From NCBI RefSeq assembly GCF_018141425.1, contig NZ_CP058561.1:5270001-5334000 (forward strand): a stretch of 64,000 nucleotides of DNA, written 5' to 3'. A program made the translations under genes and the position numbers. Under the pieces are notes generated by a model that did not search any database, was not told where the DNA came from, and worked only from the letters and a program-made list of their open reading frames with translations. Source of the stretch: Vallitalea guaymasensis (GTDB taxonomy: Bacteria; Bacillota; Clostridia; Lachnospirales; Vallitaleaceae). Below are positions 1 to 7,898 of this stretch, one piece after another; position 1 is the stretch's first letter; every line of letters begins with the position of its first letter.

Positions 1-22
1 ATAATAATAGTTTTAATTACTG

Positions 23-154
23 GTTAACCATAAATACATTATGTTAACTATGATGAGCGTTTCATAGTTTGTTCAGTAATTATTATTAGTTGATAATAAT
101 TATAGAAACGAAATACAGTTGTAAGTTGACCATAAACTAATTATGTAAACTATG
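23..154. promoter_or_regulatory. Two 30-nt direct repeats upstream of the Crp/Fnr gene
   Basis: Positions 23-52 and 125-154 are near-identical 30-mers (25 of 30 bases match). Both contain ACCATAAA, then ATTATGT, then AACTATG. A reverse-oriented CATAGTT at 63-69 pairs with the AACTATG at 46-52. CATAA-N5-TTATG inside the second copy is a perfect dyad. The position directly before the regulator gene suggests autoregulatory binding sites, but this is inference. Confidence 0.45.
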
Positions 155-208
155 CATTTTGTAATTGATGTAATAGTAATAAAAATATTTGATTGGGAGG
201 TAATTGTT

Positions 209-883
209 ATGGAAAATATTATAACGCAATTAGCTGGCTGTGAGTTATTTAATGGATTTACCCTACAGGAGATAGAAGATTTATTACAAGATATCAATTA
301 TAATATTAAAGAATATGGTAAAGATGAAATTATTGCTTTAGAAGGTGAAGAAGCTAAAGATGTAGGGATTGTTTTGTCTGGTACTTTAACAATCAATAAG
401 TTATATCAAGACGGAAAACAAATGAATGTAAAACAAATGTTATCGGGTAATCTTCTTGGATTTGCACTGGTTTTTTCTGATTCAACATGTTATCCAAGTA
501 CCCTTATTGCTGGCGTGGATACTACAATAATCTTTATATCTCATCAAGATATTATTGCCTTATGTTATGCTAATAAATTATTACTTAGTAATTTTCTGAA
601 GATAATTTCCAATCAATTAGTTTTTCTTAGTGATAAGATAAAAATGATTAACTACAGTACTATAAGAAAAAAGGTTGTTAATTATTTGTTAAGAGAATAT
701 GATAATCAAAAAAGTCTATTAATTAGAGTATCTATTTCTAGGAAAGAAATGGCAGAGACACTAGGGGTAACTAGACCTGCTTTATCCAATGAAATGATTA
801 ATATGAAAAAAGATGGCTTGATAAAATATGATAACAATATAATAGAAATACTTGATCTTAATAGATTAAAAGATGAAATATAG
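209..883 (+). CDS. Crp/Fnr family transcriptional regulator
   Basis: A 224-residue cytoplasmic DNA-binding regulator. Residues about 10-125 form the cyclic-nucleotide-binding-type beta-roll (GEEAKDVGIVLSGTL is the typical strand-turn-strand), followed by a long dimerization helix and a C-terminal winged helix with the recognition stretch SRKEMAETLGVTRPALSNEM. The ATG at 209 is preferred because GGGAGG lies at 195-200; an upstream in-frame ATG at 152 has no such site and would fall inside the repeat block. There is no FNR-like cluster of N-terminal cysteines, so oxygen sensing through an iron-sulfur cluster is not supported; the ligand is unknown. The gene lies about 150 bases upstream of the split permease pair, which is its likely target together with its own promoter. 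Confidence 0.9.
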   Translation: MENIITQLAGCELFNGFTLQEIEDLLQDINYNIKEYGKDEIIALEGEEAKDVGIVLSGTLTINKLYQDGKQMNVKQMLSGNLLGFALVFSDSTCYPSTLIAGVDTTIIFISHQDIIALCYANKLLLSNFLKIISNQLVFLSDKIKMINYSTIRKKVVNYLLREYDNQKSLLIRVSISRKEMAETLGVTRPALSNEMINMKKDGLIKYDNNIIEILDLNRLKDEI

Positions 884-921
884 ATATATGATTCAATTTG
901 ATTAATACATTATATCAAGAC

Positions 922-968
922 ATTGCAGCTCTTTAGAAAATATTCTGGAGAGCTGTAATATTTATTAC
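922..968 (+). terminator. Hairpin after the Crp/Fnr gene
   Basis: An 11-bp stem (922-932 with 949-959, one G-U pair) around a 16-base loop, followed by ATTTATTA. The tail is only moderately U-rich, so it may be a weak terminator or an attenuator before the permease genes. Confidence 0.5.
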
Positions 969-1030
969 GGTAATTTAAAATAAAAACCCTTATAATTTTT
1001 ATATCTGATAATTAAGGGAGTGAATACTCG

Positions 1031-1507
1031 ATGACTACTGTTATTCTATTTATTATTACCATAGGTGCTCTTATCATATCTTTAGTGAAGGATAGAGCAA
1101 AAACATTGAATTCCATAAAAAGTGCAAAAGGTATGATGAAAGGTATGCTATCCGATATAATAGGTGTATTATTATTGATTGGACTTATTTTATCTCTTGT
1201 ACCACCAGAGAAAATTGAAAGCTTAATAGGAAGCGGCAGTGGTTTTTTAGCTACATTGGGTGCTGCACTTGTGGGTACAATAACACTAATACCAGCATTT
1301 GTAGCTTTTCCTCTAATTGGGTCACTTAAGGCTAATGGAGCAGGTATAATAACTTTGACAGCTTTTTTAACTACATTGACTATGGTAGGTTTTGTAACAT
1401 TTCCTTTGGAAAGCAAAACTTTTGGTAGAAAATTTGCGGTTAAAAGAAATGTAGTGAGTTTTATCTTTGCCATTTTAATAGCTTTAGGTCTGGGGGTAAT
1501 ATTATGA
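1031..1507 (+). CDS. Permease, N-terminal half of a split COG0701/ArsP-like transporter
   Basis: A 158-residue integral membrane protein with about four hydrophobic segments. The central stretch with SLVPPEKIESLIGSGSGF, then TITLIPAFVAFPLIGSL, matches the conserved core of the 'predicted permease' family (COG0701, ArsP_1-type), in which GSGSGF-like and PAFVAFPL-like motifs line the transport path. Full-length members are about 300 residues; here the two halves are separate genes, this one and the overlapping next. GGGAG at 1016-1020 precedes the ATG at 1031. The substrate is not determined: ArsP relatives export organoarsenicals, but that specificity cannot be read from this sequence. Confidence 0.7.
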   Translation: MTTVILFIITIGALIISLVKDRAKTLNSIKSAKGMMKGMLSDIIGVLLLIGLILSLVPPEKIESLIGSGSGFLATLGAALVGTITLIPAFVAFPLIGSLKANGAGIITLTAFLTTLTMVGFVTFPLESKTFGRKFAVKRNVVSFIFAILIALGLGVIL

Positions 1508-2208
1508 TAAAGAAACTATCCAAACACAAAATATTATTGATAGCTATTATTGGCTATATCTGTGTATTTATAATCAATAGCGAAATAGGAATTAAAGCAT
1601 TAAAAGAAAGTAAGTATTATTTCTTGGAGATGATTCAAATACTACCACCAATATTTATATTGACATCTCTCATTCAAACGTGGGTTCCAACTAAAGTCAT
1701 TGTAGATAATTTTGGGAATGGTTCAGGAATAAGAGGTAAAGTGATTTCATTTGCTATTGGTTCTTTATCGGCTGGTCCTATATATGCAGCATTTCCAGTA
1801 TGTAAAACCCTTACTAAAAAAGGAGCCAGTATTGATAATATTGTTATAATACTTAGTTCTTGGGCAGTAATTAAAATACCTATGCTTATAAATGAAGCAA
1901 AATTCATGGGTGTCAACTATATGGTTGTAAGATGGGTATTAACGCTAATAGCAATCATCATTATGGCTAAGATCATGAAGTTATGGATTAAAAAAGATGA
2001 TTTGAAAACCATGGAATCGGATGATAATAGAGAGATTATTATAGATAAACATATATGTGTATTATGTGGAAATTGTACTAGAAAATATCCTGATATCTAT
2101 ATGATAAAAGATAAAGAGGTCATTATTGAAAAGACCCAACTAAATTTCATGAATAAAGATGAAATTGAAGAGTTAAAAACATGTTGTCCTTTGGGAGCAA
2201 TTAAATAA
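1504..2208 (+). CDS. Permease, C-terminal half, fused to a ferredoxin domain
   Basis: A 234-residue protein whose ATG overlaps the stop of the previous gene (ATGA), a sign of translational coupling. Residues 1-160 hold about five membrane segments with a core (FGNGSGIRGK, then AGPIYAAFPVCKTL) that mirrors the GSGSGF and AFPL motifs of its partner, so the pair probably assembles into one pseudosymmetric transporter of the COG0701/ArsP-like type. Residues about 180-234 are a cytoplasmic single-cluster ferredoxin: CVLCGNC (C-x2-C-x2-C) and a distal CCPLGA, the usual pattern for one [4Fe-4S] centre. The fusion of a redox domain to this permease is unusual and suggests that transport is tied to reduction of the substrate or is redox-gated; this is inference. 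Confidence 0.7.
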   Translation: MIKKLSKHKILLIAIIGYICVFIINSEIGIKALKESKYYFLEMIQILPPIFILTSLIQTWVPTKVIVDNFGNGSGIRGKVISFAIGSLSAGPIYAAFPVCKTLTKKGASIDNIVIILSSWAVIKIPMLINEAKFMGVNYMVVRWVLTLIAIIIMAKIMKLWIKKDDLKTMESDDNREIIIDKHICVLCGNCTRKYPDIYMIKDKEVIIEKTQLNFMNKDEIEELKTCCPLGAIK

Positions 2209-2219
2209 ATTATATTTTC

Positions 2220-2248
2220 AAGTGGCTAGGGATAGTCACTTTTCTTTT
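2220..2248 (+). terminator. Rho-independent terminator of the permease operon
   Basis: A 9-bp stem (2220-2228 with 2233-2241, one G-U), GGGA tetraloop, then TTTTCTTTT. Confidence 0.85.
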
Positions 2249-2426
2249 GCCTATAATCGGTATATTAATATATTCGAATTTTTAGCAAAAAAACCTTTCA
2301 TATAAATTAATATATATGTATAATATATAAAGGTAGATATATACATAAATAGGCGTATACTGAAAAGTATTAGACAAAAAAGAAGTAGTTACTTTTATTT
2401 ATGCCCCTAATTAAGGAGTGAAAATA

Positions 2427-4781
2427 ATGCTTGAATTAAACAAAGAATTGGTAGAATTAATAACAGTTAATAAACAGGGAAAAAACTTATTATCTGGAAA
2501 TTTTGGCATAGAAAAGGAAAATGTACGTGTAAACTATGATGGGAAACTGGCAATAACACCACACCCGAAAGTTTTTGGTGATAAATCTGAAAACCCATAT
2601 ATAACTACAGATTTTTCTGAAAGTCAAGTTGAGATGATAACACCAACTGTTGATTCATTAGAAGAGGTGTACAGCTATCTAGAGACTTTGCAGAATATAG
2701 TATCATTAAGCTTGGAGAATGAATTATTATGGCCACAAAGCCTGCCGCCCATATTACCAGCTGAAAAAGATATACCTTTAGCTAATTATAATACGGATGA
2801 AATACTTGTCAAAGATAATGCCAATCTATATAGAGAATATTTAGCTGATAAATACGGCAGAAAAAAACAAATGATTTCAGGAATTCATTATAATTTCTCG
2901 TTCAAAGATGGTATATTAAAGAAATTATATAAAAATACAGCTTCGGATGTAACATTCAGGGAATTTAAAGATAGATTATATATGAAAATGGTTAGAAACA
3001 TAACAAAATATAGCTGGTTCATTATTAGACTATTAGGAAGTAGTCCAGCTATTCATGAATCATATATTGACTATTGTAAAAGATGCTCAAAACAAAATAA
3101 ATCAGATAAGTCTCCATGTAATTTTACTGCATCTATCAGAAATGGTAAATGTGGCTACAATAATATTGATAACTATTATGTTACCTTAGATACTCTGGAT
3201 GATTATATAAAAGGAATTCGAAAACTCATTGAATCTGGAGATCTAATTAGTTCAAAAGAATATTATAGTGTAATACGTCCTAAGAGCAATAATGGTAATT
3301 TAAGTGGTTTAGAGGAACATGGTATTGATTACCTAGAACTTCGTTTAATGGATATCAATCCATTATTTAAGTTAGGATTTAGTATAGACGATTTATATTT
3401 GATTCATTTATTCATGATATTTGCAGCAATGTTAGATGATGACTATATGGATGAAACATTGTTCAATGATTCTATTAAAAACAATCAAAAAGTAGCTGAT
3501 AAAGGCAGGATGGAAAACCTAAAAATTGTTTTTGATGGTCAAGATACATCTGTAGAAGCTTTATCCCTAGAGGTCATCAATACTCTAAGACGAATAGTTA
3601 CAGTAATCGATACCAAAAAAGATTTTCTAAATGGTATCATTGATAAATATGAAGAAATGATATTAGAGCATGAAAAACTATACTCAAGTATATTATTTAA
3701 AGAGATAAAACAACAAGGTTTTATAAAATTCCATTTGGATAAAGCAATCAAGTACTTGGAGAATAGTAAATCCCAAGAGTTTAATTTTATTGGATATGAA
3801 GATATGGAACTGTCCACACAGATTCTTATGCTTAATTCAATAAAAAGAGGAGTAAAAGTCAATATATTAGATAGGAATGATAACTTTATTGAATTATCTT
3901 ATAAAGACAAAAAAGAATATGTGAAACAAGCAACAAAAACATCAAAAGATACGTATAGTACCGTATTGATTATGGAAAATAAATTAGTAACAAAAAAAAT
4001 ACTTGAGAAGTCAGGAATAAAAGTACCTGGTGGAGATGTATACACTAATATAGAAAATGCCTTGGACGATTATTATAAGTACAAAGATATGGATATAGTC
4101 ATAAAACCAAACTCCACTAATTTTGGTATCGGTATAACTATTTTCAAGAACAACTATACTGAGCAAGATTATGAAACAGCTCTGCAACTAGCATTTGAAA
4201 AAGATGACACTGTTTTAGTGGAAGAATTCATTGAAGGTAAAGAATATAGAGTTTTTGTAATTGATAATGAAGTAGTTGGAGTCCTTAGGAGAGTTCCTGC
4301 TAATGTTATAGGAGATGGCAGTAGTACCATAAGAGAACTAGTTGCCAAAAAGAATACAGATCCTCTTAGGGGAAAAGGGTATAGAAAACCTCTTGAGAAA
4401 ATTAAATTAGGTACTCCAGAAAAAATGTTTTTAGCTCAACAAGAACTTGATTTCGATTCTATTCTAGAAAAAGATAGGATAGTATATCTTAGAGAGAACT
4501 CCAACATAAGTACAGGTGGGGATAGTATTGATTATACTGATGATATCTCTGATTCCTTAAAAGAAATAGCTGTAGAAGCTGCAAAAGCAGTAGGTGCATC
4601 TATAGTAGGTGTTGATTTGATAACTAAGGATATTAAAGGAGATGCTCTCAATAATTATGGAATCATCGAATTGAATTTTAATCCTGCTATTCATATTCAC
4701 TGTTATCCATATATAGGTGATAATAGAAAATTAGGAGAAAAAATATTGGATTTATTAGGATTCCATACTTATGACAATTAG
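2427..4781 (+). CDS. gshF: Bifunctional glutamate-cysteine ligase/glutathione synthetase
   Basis: A 784-residue cytoplasmic enzyme making glutathione from glutamate, cysteine and glycine in two ATP-dependent steps. The N-terminal part (about 1-450) is the glutamate-cysteine ligase: FGIEKENVRV near the start and the ESQVEMITP stretch are typical of GshA. The C-terminal part (about 510-784) is an ATP-grasp domain with KPNSTNFGIGITIF, VEEFIEGKEYRVFV and a terminal IIELNFNPAIHIHCYP. Length fits GshF (about 750-ish). The ATG at 2427 follows TTAAGGAG with 8 bases of spacing; the in-frame GTG at 2418 overlaps that site and is unlikely. Glutathione synthesis is patchy in Clostridia, and GshF is the form usually spread among them. 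It is a single gene, terminated by a hairpin. Confidence 0.95.
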   Translation: MLELNKELVELITVNKQGKNLLSGNFGIEKENVRVNYDGKLAITPHPKVFGDKSENPYITTDFSESQVEMITPTVDSLEEVYSYLETLQNIVSLSLENELLWPQSLPPILPAEKDIPLANYNTDEILVKDNANLYREYLADKYGRKKQMISGIHYNFSFKDGILKKLYKNTASDVTFREFKDRLYMKMVRNITKYSWFIIRLLGSSPAIHESYIDYCKRCSKQNKSDKSPCNFTASIRNGKCGYNNIDNYYVTLDTLDDYIKGIRKLIESGDLISSKEYYSVIRPKSNNGNLSGLEEHGIDYLELRLMDINPLFKLGFSIDDLYLIHLFMIFAAMLDDDYMDETLFNDSIKNNQKVADKGRMENLKIVFDGQDTSVEALSLEVINTLRRIVTVIDTKKDFLNGIIDKYEEMILEHEKLYSSILFKEIKQQGFIKFHLDKAIKYLENSKSQEFNFIGYEDMELSTQILMLNSIKRGVKVNILDRNDNFIELSYKDKKEYVKQATKTSKDTYSTVLIMENKLVTKKILEKSGIKVPGGDVYTNIENALDDYYKYKDMDIVIKPNSTNFGIGITIFKNNYTEQDYETALQLAFEKDDTVLVEEFIEGKEYRVFVIDNEVVGVLRRVPANVIGDGSSTIRELVAKKNTDPLRGKGYRKPLEKIKLGTPEKMFLAQQELDFDSILEKDRIVYLRENSNISTGGDSIDYTDDISDSLKEIAVEAAKAVGASIVGVDLITKDIKGDALNNYGIIELNFNPAIHIHCYPYIGDNRKLGEKILDLLGFHTYDN

Positions 4782-4831
4782 ACAAATTATATTGAATTAA
4801 AAAAACGTATAATAACAATAATAAAATAAAT

Positions 4832-4876
4832 AAAATCGCAAAAAACAATAGATGGAATTGCTTTTTGCGATTTTTT
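4832..4876 (+). terminator. Terminator after gshF
   Basis: A long stem: AAAATCGCAAAAA at 4832 onward pairs with CTTTTTGCGATTTTTT ending at 4876, finishing in a U tract. Confidence 0.85.
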
Positions 4877-5045
4877 ATATAATTATATATATTAGTCGGG
4901 AATATGTATTGACACTAATTTCAATCAAATATATAATTATTTTATGTATGCAATTAATATCATCTAAATAAGTCATTTACATAGTGACTATCATCAACAG
5001 CTTATGTTAAATCATTTAATCCAATGTACATAGGAGGTACAATCT

Positions 5046-5426
5046 ATGAAGAAAAAAATAATATACATAATAACAACTATAATAATTATCATATTAGGTT
5101 TATTATCTAGGGAAATTAAAGGAATTCCATTATTCATGGGTGATATTTTTTGGGCGATGATGGTATTTTTTATATTAGCATTTATATTCTTTAATAAAAA
5201 TTCTTCTTTCATATTCATTTTAAGTATAATTATTACATATATAATTGAAATTACCCAGTTGTATCATAGACCTTGGATTGACAACTTCCGTAAAACAAGC
5301 ATAGGTCATATTTTATTAGGCCAAGGGTTCTTATGGTCAGATCTTGCAGCATATCTAGCAGGTATTATTATAGGATATTTTATTAAGAAATTCATTGATA
5401 ATAAGATGGAAGAATCATATAGTTAA
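5046..5426 (+). CDS. DUF2809 family small membrane protein
   Basis: A 126-residue protein with four hydrophobic segments (about residues 4-22, 30-48, 52-70 and 95-115). The polar loop between the third and fourth segments reads IEITQLYHRPWIDNFRKTSI, then GHILLGQGFLWSDLAAY. This Glu-Gln-Tyr-Pro-Trp...GHL-G-FLWSDL pattern is the signature of DUF2809, a family distantly like VanZ. The function is unknown. RBS AGGAGG lies at 5032-5037 before the ATG at 5046. It stands between gshF and sspH with its own upstream gap, so it is probably monocistronic. Confidence 0.75.
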   Translation: MKKKIIYIITTIIIIILGLLSREIKGIPLFMGDIFWAMMVFFILAFIFFNKNSSFIFILSIIITYIIEITQLYHRPWIDNFRKTSIGHILLGQGFLWSDLAAYLAGIIIGYFIKKFIDNKMEESYS

Positions 5427-5508
5427 TACATATAATAATTCTTTGATAATGCATATTTTTGCCTAAGTGTCTAATAATAAGATTATTAAATAGGAAAGGC
5501 ATGATAAT

Positions 5509-5697
5509 ATGAATGTTGGAAGGGCTAGTGAAATATTAGAATCAAAAGGAGTTATAGATGTAAATTATAATGGATGTTCTGTATGGATTAAAAATATTAA
5601 TCAAGAAGAGCAAACAGCTGAAATAGAAATATTGGATGCTCCATCAAACAGTCAAGTTGTAAGTGTTAATGATTTACATGAAGGAACTATAGATTAA
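5509..5697 (+). CDS. sspH: Small acid-soluble spore protein, H type
   Basis: A 62-residue acidic protein. The opening MNVGRASEILESKGVIDVNY and the central NGCSVWIKNI, followed by a short C-terminal hydrophobic/acidic stretch (VVSVNDLHEG), match the SspH family of minor spore proteins. In Bacillus these are made in the forespore late in sporulation. RBS GAAAGG lies upstream and a strong terminator follows. Its presence supports an endospore-forming host. Confidence 0.88.
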   Translation: MNVGRASEILESKGVIDVNYNGCSVWIKNINQEEQTAEIEILDAPSNSQVVSVNDLHEGTID

Positions 5698-5716
5698 TAA
5701 TTGAAATATCATGTTT

Positions 5717-5746
5717 ATGCAGGGTTCTAGCTCTGCATTTATTTTT
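5717..5746 (+). terminator. Terminator after sspH
   Basis: ATGCAGGG pairs with CTCTGCAT (5717-5724 with 5731-5738, one G-U), followed by TTATTTTT. Confidence 0.75.
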
Positions 5747-5905
5747 ACGCATATAACTGCATAATAAGAGGCTGATACCTGTTTAAAATTAAAAAAATGG
5801 TTAAAATCTCCTAATATATAAGAAAAAAATTGATAATTAGTTGATTATTTGATATATTAGTCATTAGTATAATATGGAATATTGTTTTTGAAAGGAGTTT
5901 TATAA

Positions 5906-7882
5906 TTGGCTAGAGAATACAGTGGAAAAAACATTAAGGTTCTAGAAGGATTAGAGCCTGTTAGATTAAGACCAGGGATGTATATTGGTAATACCGGCAG
6001 TAGAGGGTTACATCATCTTATATGGGAAGTATTAGATAATAGTATTGATGAACATCTAGCAGGTGTTTGTGACCAAATAACAATAACGCTTAATGAGGAT
6101 AACTCTATAAGTATTGAAGACAATGGTAGCGGTATTCCTATAGATTTACATGATAACACAAAAGATTATCCAAAATCTGATTATCCAAATGGGATAACTA
6201 CTGAGAGGATAATATTTACTGTACTTCATGCAGGAGGTAAATTTGATCAAGATACATATAAATATTCTGGAGGATTACATGGAGTAGGTGCTTCTGTTGT
6301 TAATGCGTTATCATCTAAGTTTACAGTTGAAATATATAGAGGTGGAAAAGTATATATTGATAAATATAAAAATGGGGGACAAGCAATAACTGCTCTCGAT
6401 AACGGAGAATTAACACCTGTTAAAACAACTAGAAAACGAGGTACAAAAATTACTTTTATACCGGATAAGGAAATCTTTGATTCGATAAAATTCAAGCCTA
6501 ATGTAATAAAAAAGAGATTGAAAGAGATAGCTTTCCTTAACAGTGGTTTAACTATTGTATATAAAGATAATGTATCACCTGTTAAAGAAGAAATAGTATA
6601 TCATGAAGAAGATGGTCTTGTAGGTTTCATAAAAGAAATAAATGATAATAAAAACAGTCTACATGAAGATATAATCTTTTTATCAGATACCAAGGATGGT
6701 ATTATAGTCGAGATCGCATTTCAATTCACTAATGATTTTACAGAAAATATATTTTCCTTTTGTAACAACATAAATACTCAGGAAGAGGGTATGCACGTTT
6801 CAGGTTTCAAGTTAGCTTTAACTAGGATAGTTAATAAATACGCTAAAGAATTATCCATCTTCAAAGGAAAAGGTACTTTAGATGGTAAAGATGTCAGAAA
6901 TGGTTTGACGGCTATTGTTTCTGTAAAGGTACCAGAACCTCAATTTGAAGGACAGACAAAAACTAAATTGGGAAATACAGAAGTAAAAGGCATAGTCTCA
7001 GATATAACTTTCTCACAATTAGAACAATACTGTGATAGGAATGAAAAGACAATCACCAAAATTGTTGAAAGTGCTATTAGGTCTCATAACATTAGAAAAA
7101 CAGAAGCTAATGCTAGAAACAACATATTGAAAAATCAATCAAAAGTATCTTCCAACGGTAAGCTTGCCTCTTGTAGATTATCCTTAAATGAAAAAAAAGG
7201 TGTATTAACTGAATTATTTCTTGTGGAAGGTGATTCTGCAGGTGGTTCCGCTAAACAAGGCAGGGATAGACGTTATCAAGCTATTTTGCCACTAAAAGGA
7301 AAAGTATTAAACACTGAAAGAAGTAAAGTGGGTAAAATCCTTGAAAATAAAGAAATAGTATCAATCATAAATGCACTTGGAACTGGATTCGGTGATGGTT
7401 TATTCGGTAATAAATCCAGTGAAGATTTTAATATAGACAAGTTAAAATATGATAAGATCATAATAATGACTGACGGTGATGTTGATGGAGCGCATATATC
7501 AACTTTATTATTGACCTTTTTCTATAAGCATATGCCTGATCTAATTATCAACGGAAAAATATATTTGGCTATGCCCCCTCTATATAAGGTAAAATCATCA
7601 AAGCAAGAAGTATATGCTTATAATGATAGAGAATTAGAAAAAATACTTAAAAAAATGAGTAGAAGAAATATAGAAGTTCAGCGTTACAAAGGTCTAGGTG
7701 AAATGAATGCAGAACAGTTATGGGATACAACCATGAATCCTGAGACTAGAACTCTTAAAAAAGTACAAATAGAAAATATTATTCAGGCAGAAGAAACAAC
7801 AGCATTATTAATGGGCGAAAAAGTACCTCCTAGAAGAGAATTTATTAATGCTGAAGCAGAGAATGCCAATATAGACTCATAG
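5906..7882 (+). CDS. parE: Type IIA topoisomerase subunit B (ParE/GyrB-like)
   Basis: A 658-residue ATPase subunit of a DNA gyrase/topoisomerase IV. The GHKL domain shows EVLDNSIDEHLAG, EDNGSGIP and GGLHGVGASVVNAL; the TOPRIM domain shows VEGDSAGGSAKQGRDRRYQA and MTDGDVDGAHI with the metal-binding acidic residues. Its length is that of the short Gram-positive form, without the large insert of enteric GyrB. The start is TTG at 5906 after AAAGGAG at 5891-5897; the protein begins MAREYSGKNIKVLEGLEPVR. It is followed 16 bases later by the A subunit. It may be the topoisomerase IV pair or a gyrase paralogue; sequence alone leaves this open. Confidence 0.88.
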   Translation: MAREYSGKNIKVLEGLEPVRLRPGMYIGNTGSRGLHHLIWEVLDNSIDEHLAGVCDQITITLNEDNSISIEDNGSGIPIDLHDNTKDYPKSDYPNGITTERIIFTVLHAGGKFDQDTYKYSGGLHGVGASVVNALSSKFTVEIYRGGKVYIDKYKNGGQAITALDNGELTPVKTTRKRGTKITFIPDKEIFDSIKFKPNVIKKRLKEIAFLNSGLTIVYKDNVSPVKEEIVYHEEDGLVGFIKEINDNKNSLHEDIIFLSDTKDGIIVEIAFQFTNDFTENIFSFCNNINTQEEGMHVSGFKLALTRIVNKYAKELSIFKGKGTLDGKDVRNGLTAIVSVKVPEPQFEGQTKTKLGNTEVKGIVSDITFSQLEQYCDRNEKTITKIVESAIRSHNIRKTEANARNNILKNQSKVSSNGKLASCRLSLNEKKGVLTELFLVEGDSAGGSAKQGRDRRYQAILPLKGKVLNTERSKVGKILENKEIVSIINALGTGFGDGLFGNKSSEDFNIDKLKYDKIIIMTDGDVDGAHISTLLLTFFYKHMPDLIINGKIYLAMPPLYKVKSSKQEVYAYNDRELEKILKKMSRRNIEVQRYKGLGEMNAEQLWDTTMNPETRTLKKVQIENIIQAEETTALLMGEKVPPRREFINAEAENANIDS

Positions 7883-7898
7883 AGAAAGGAAACTAATA

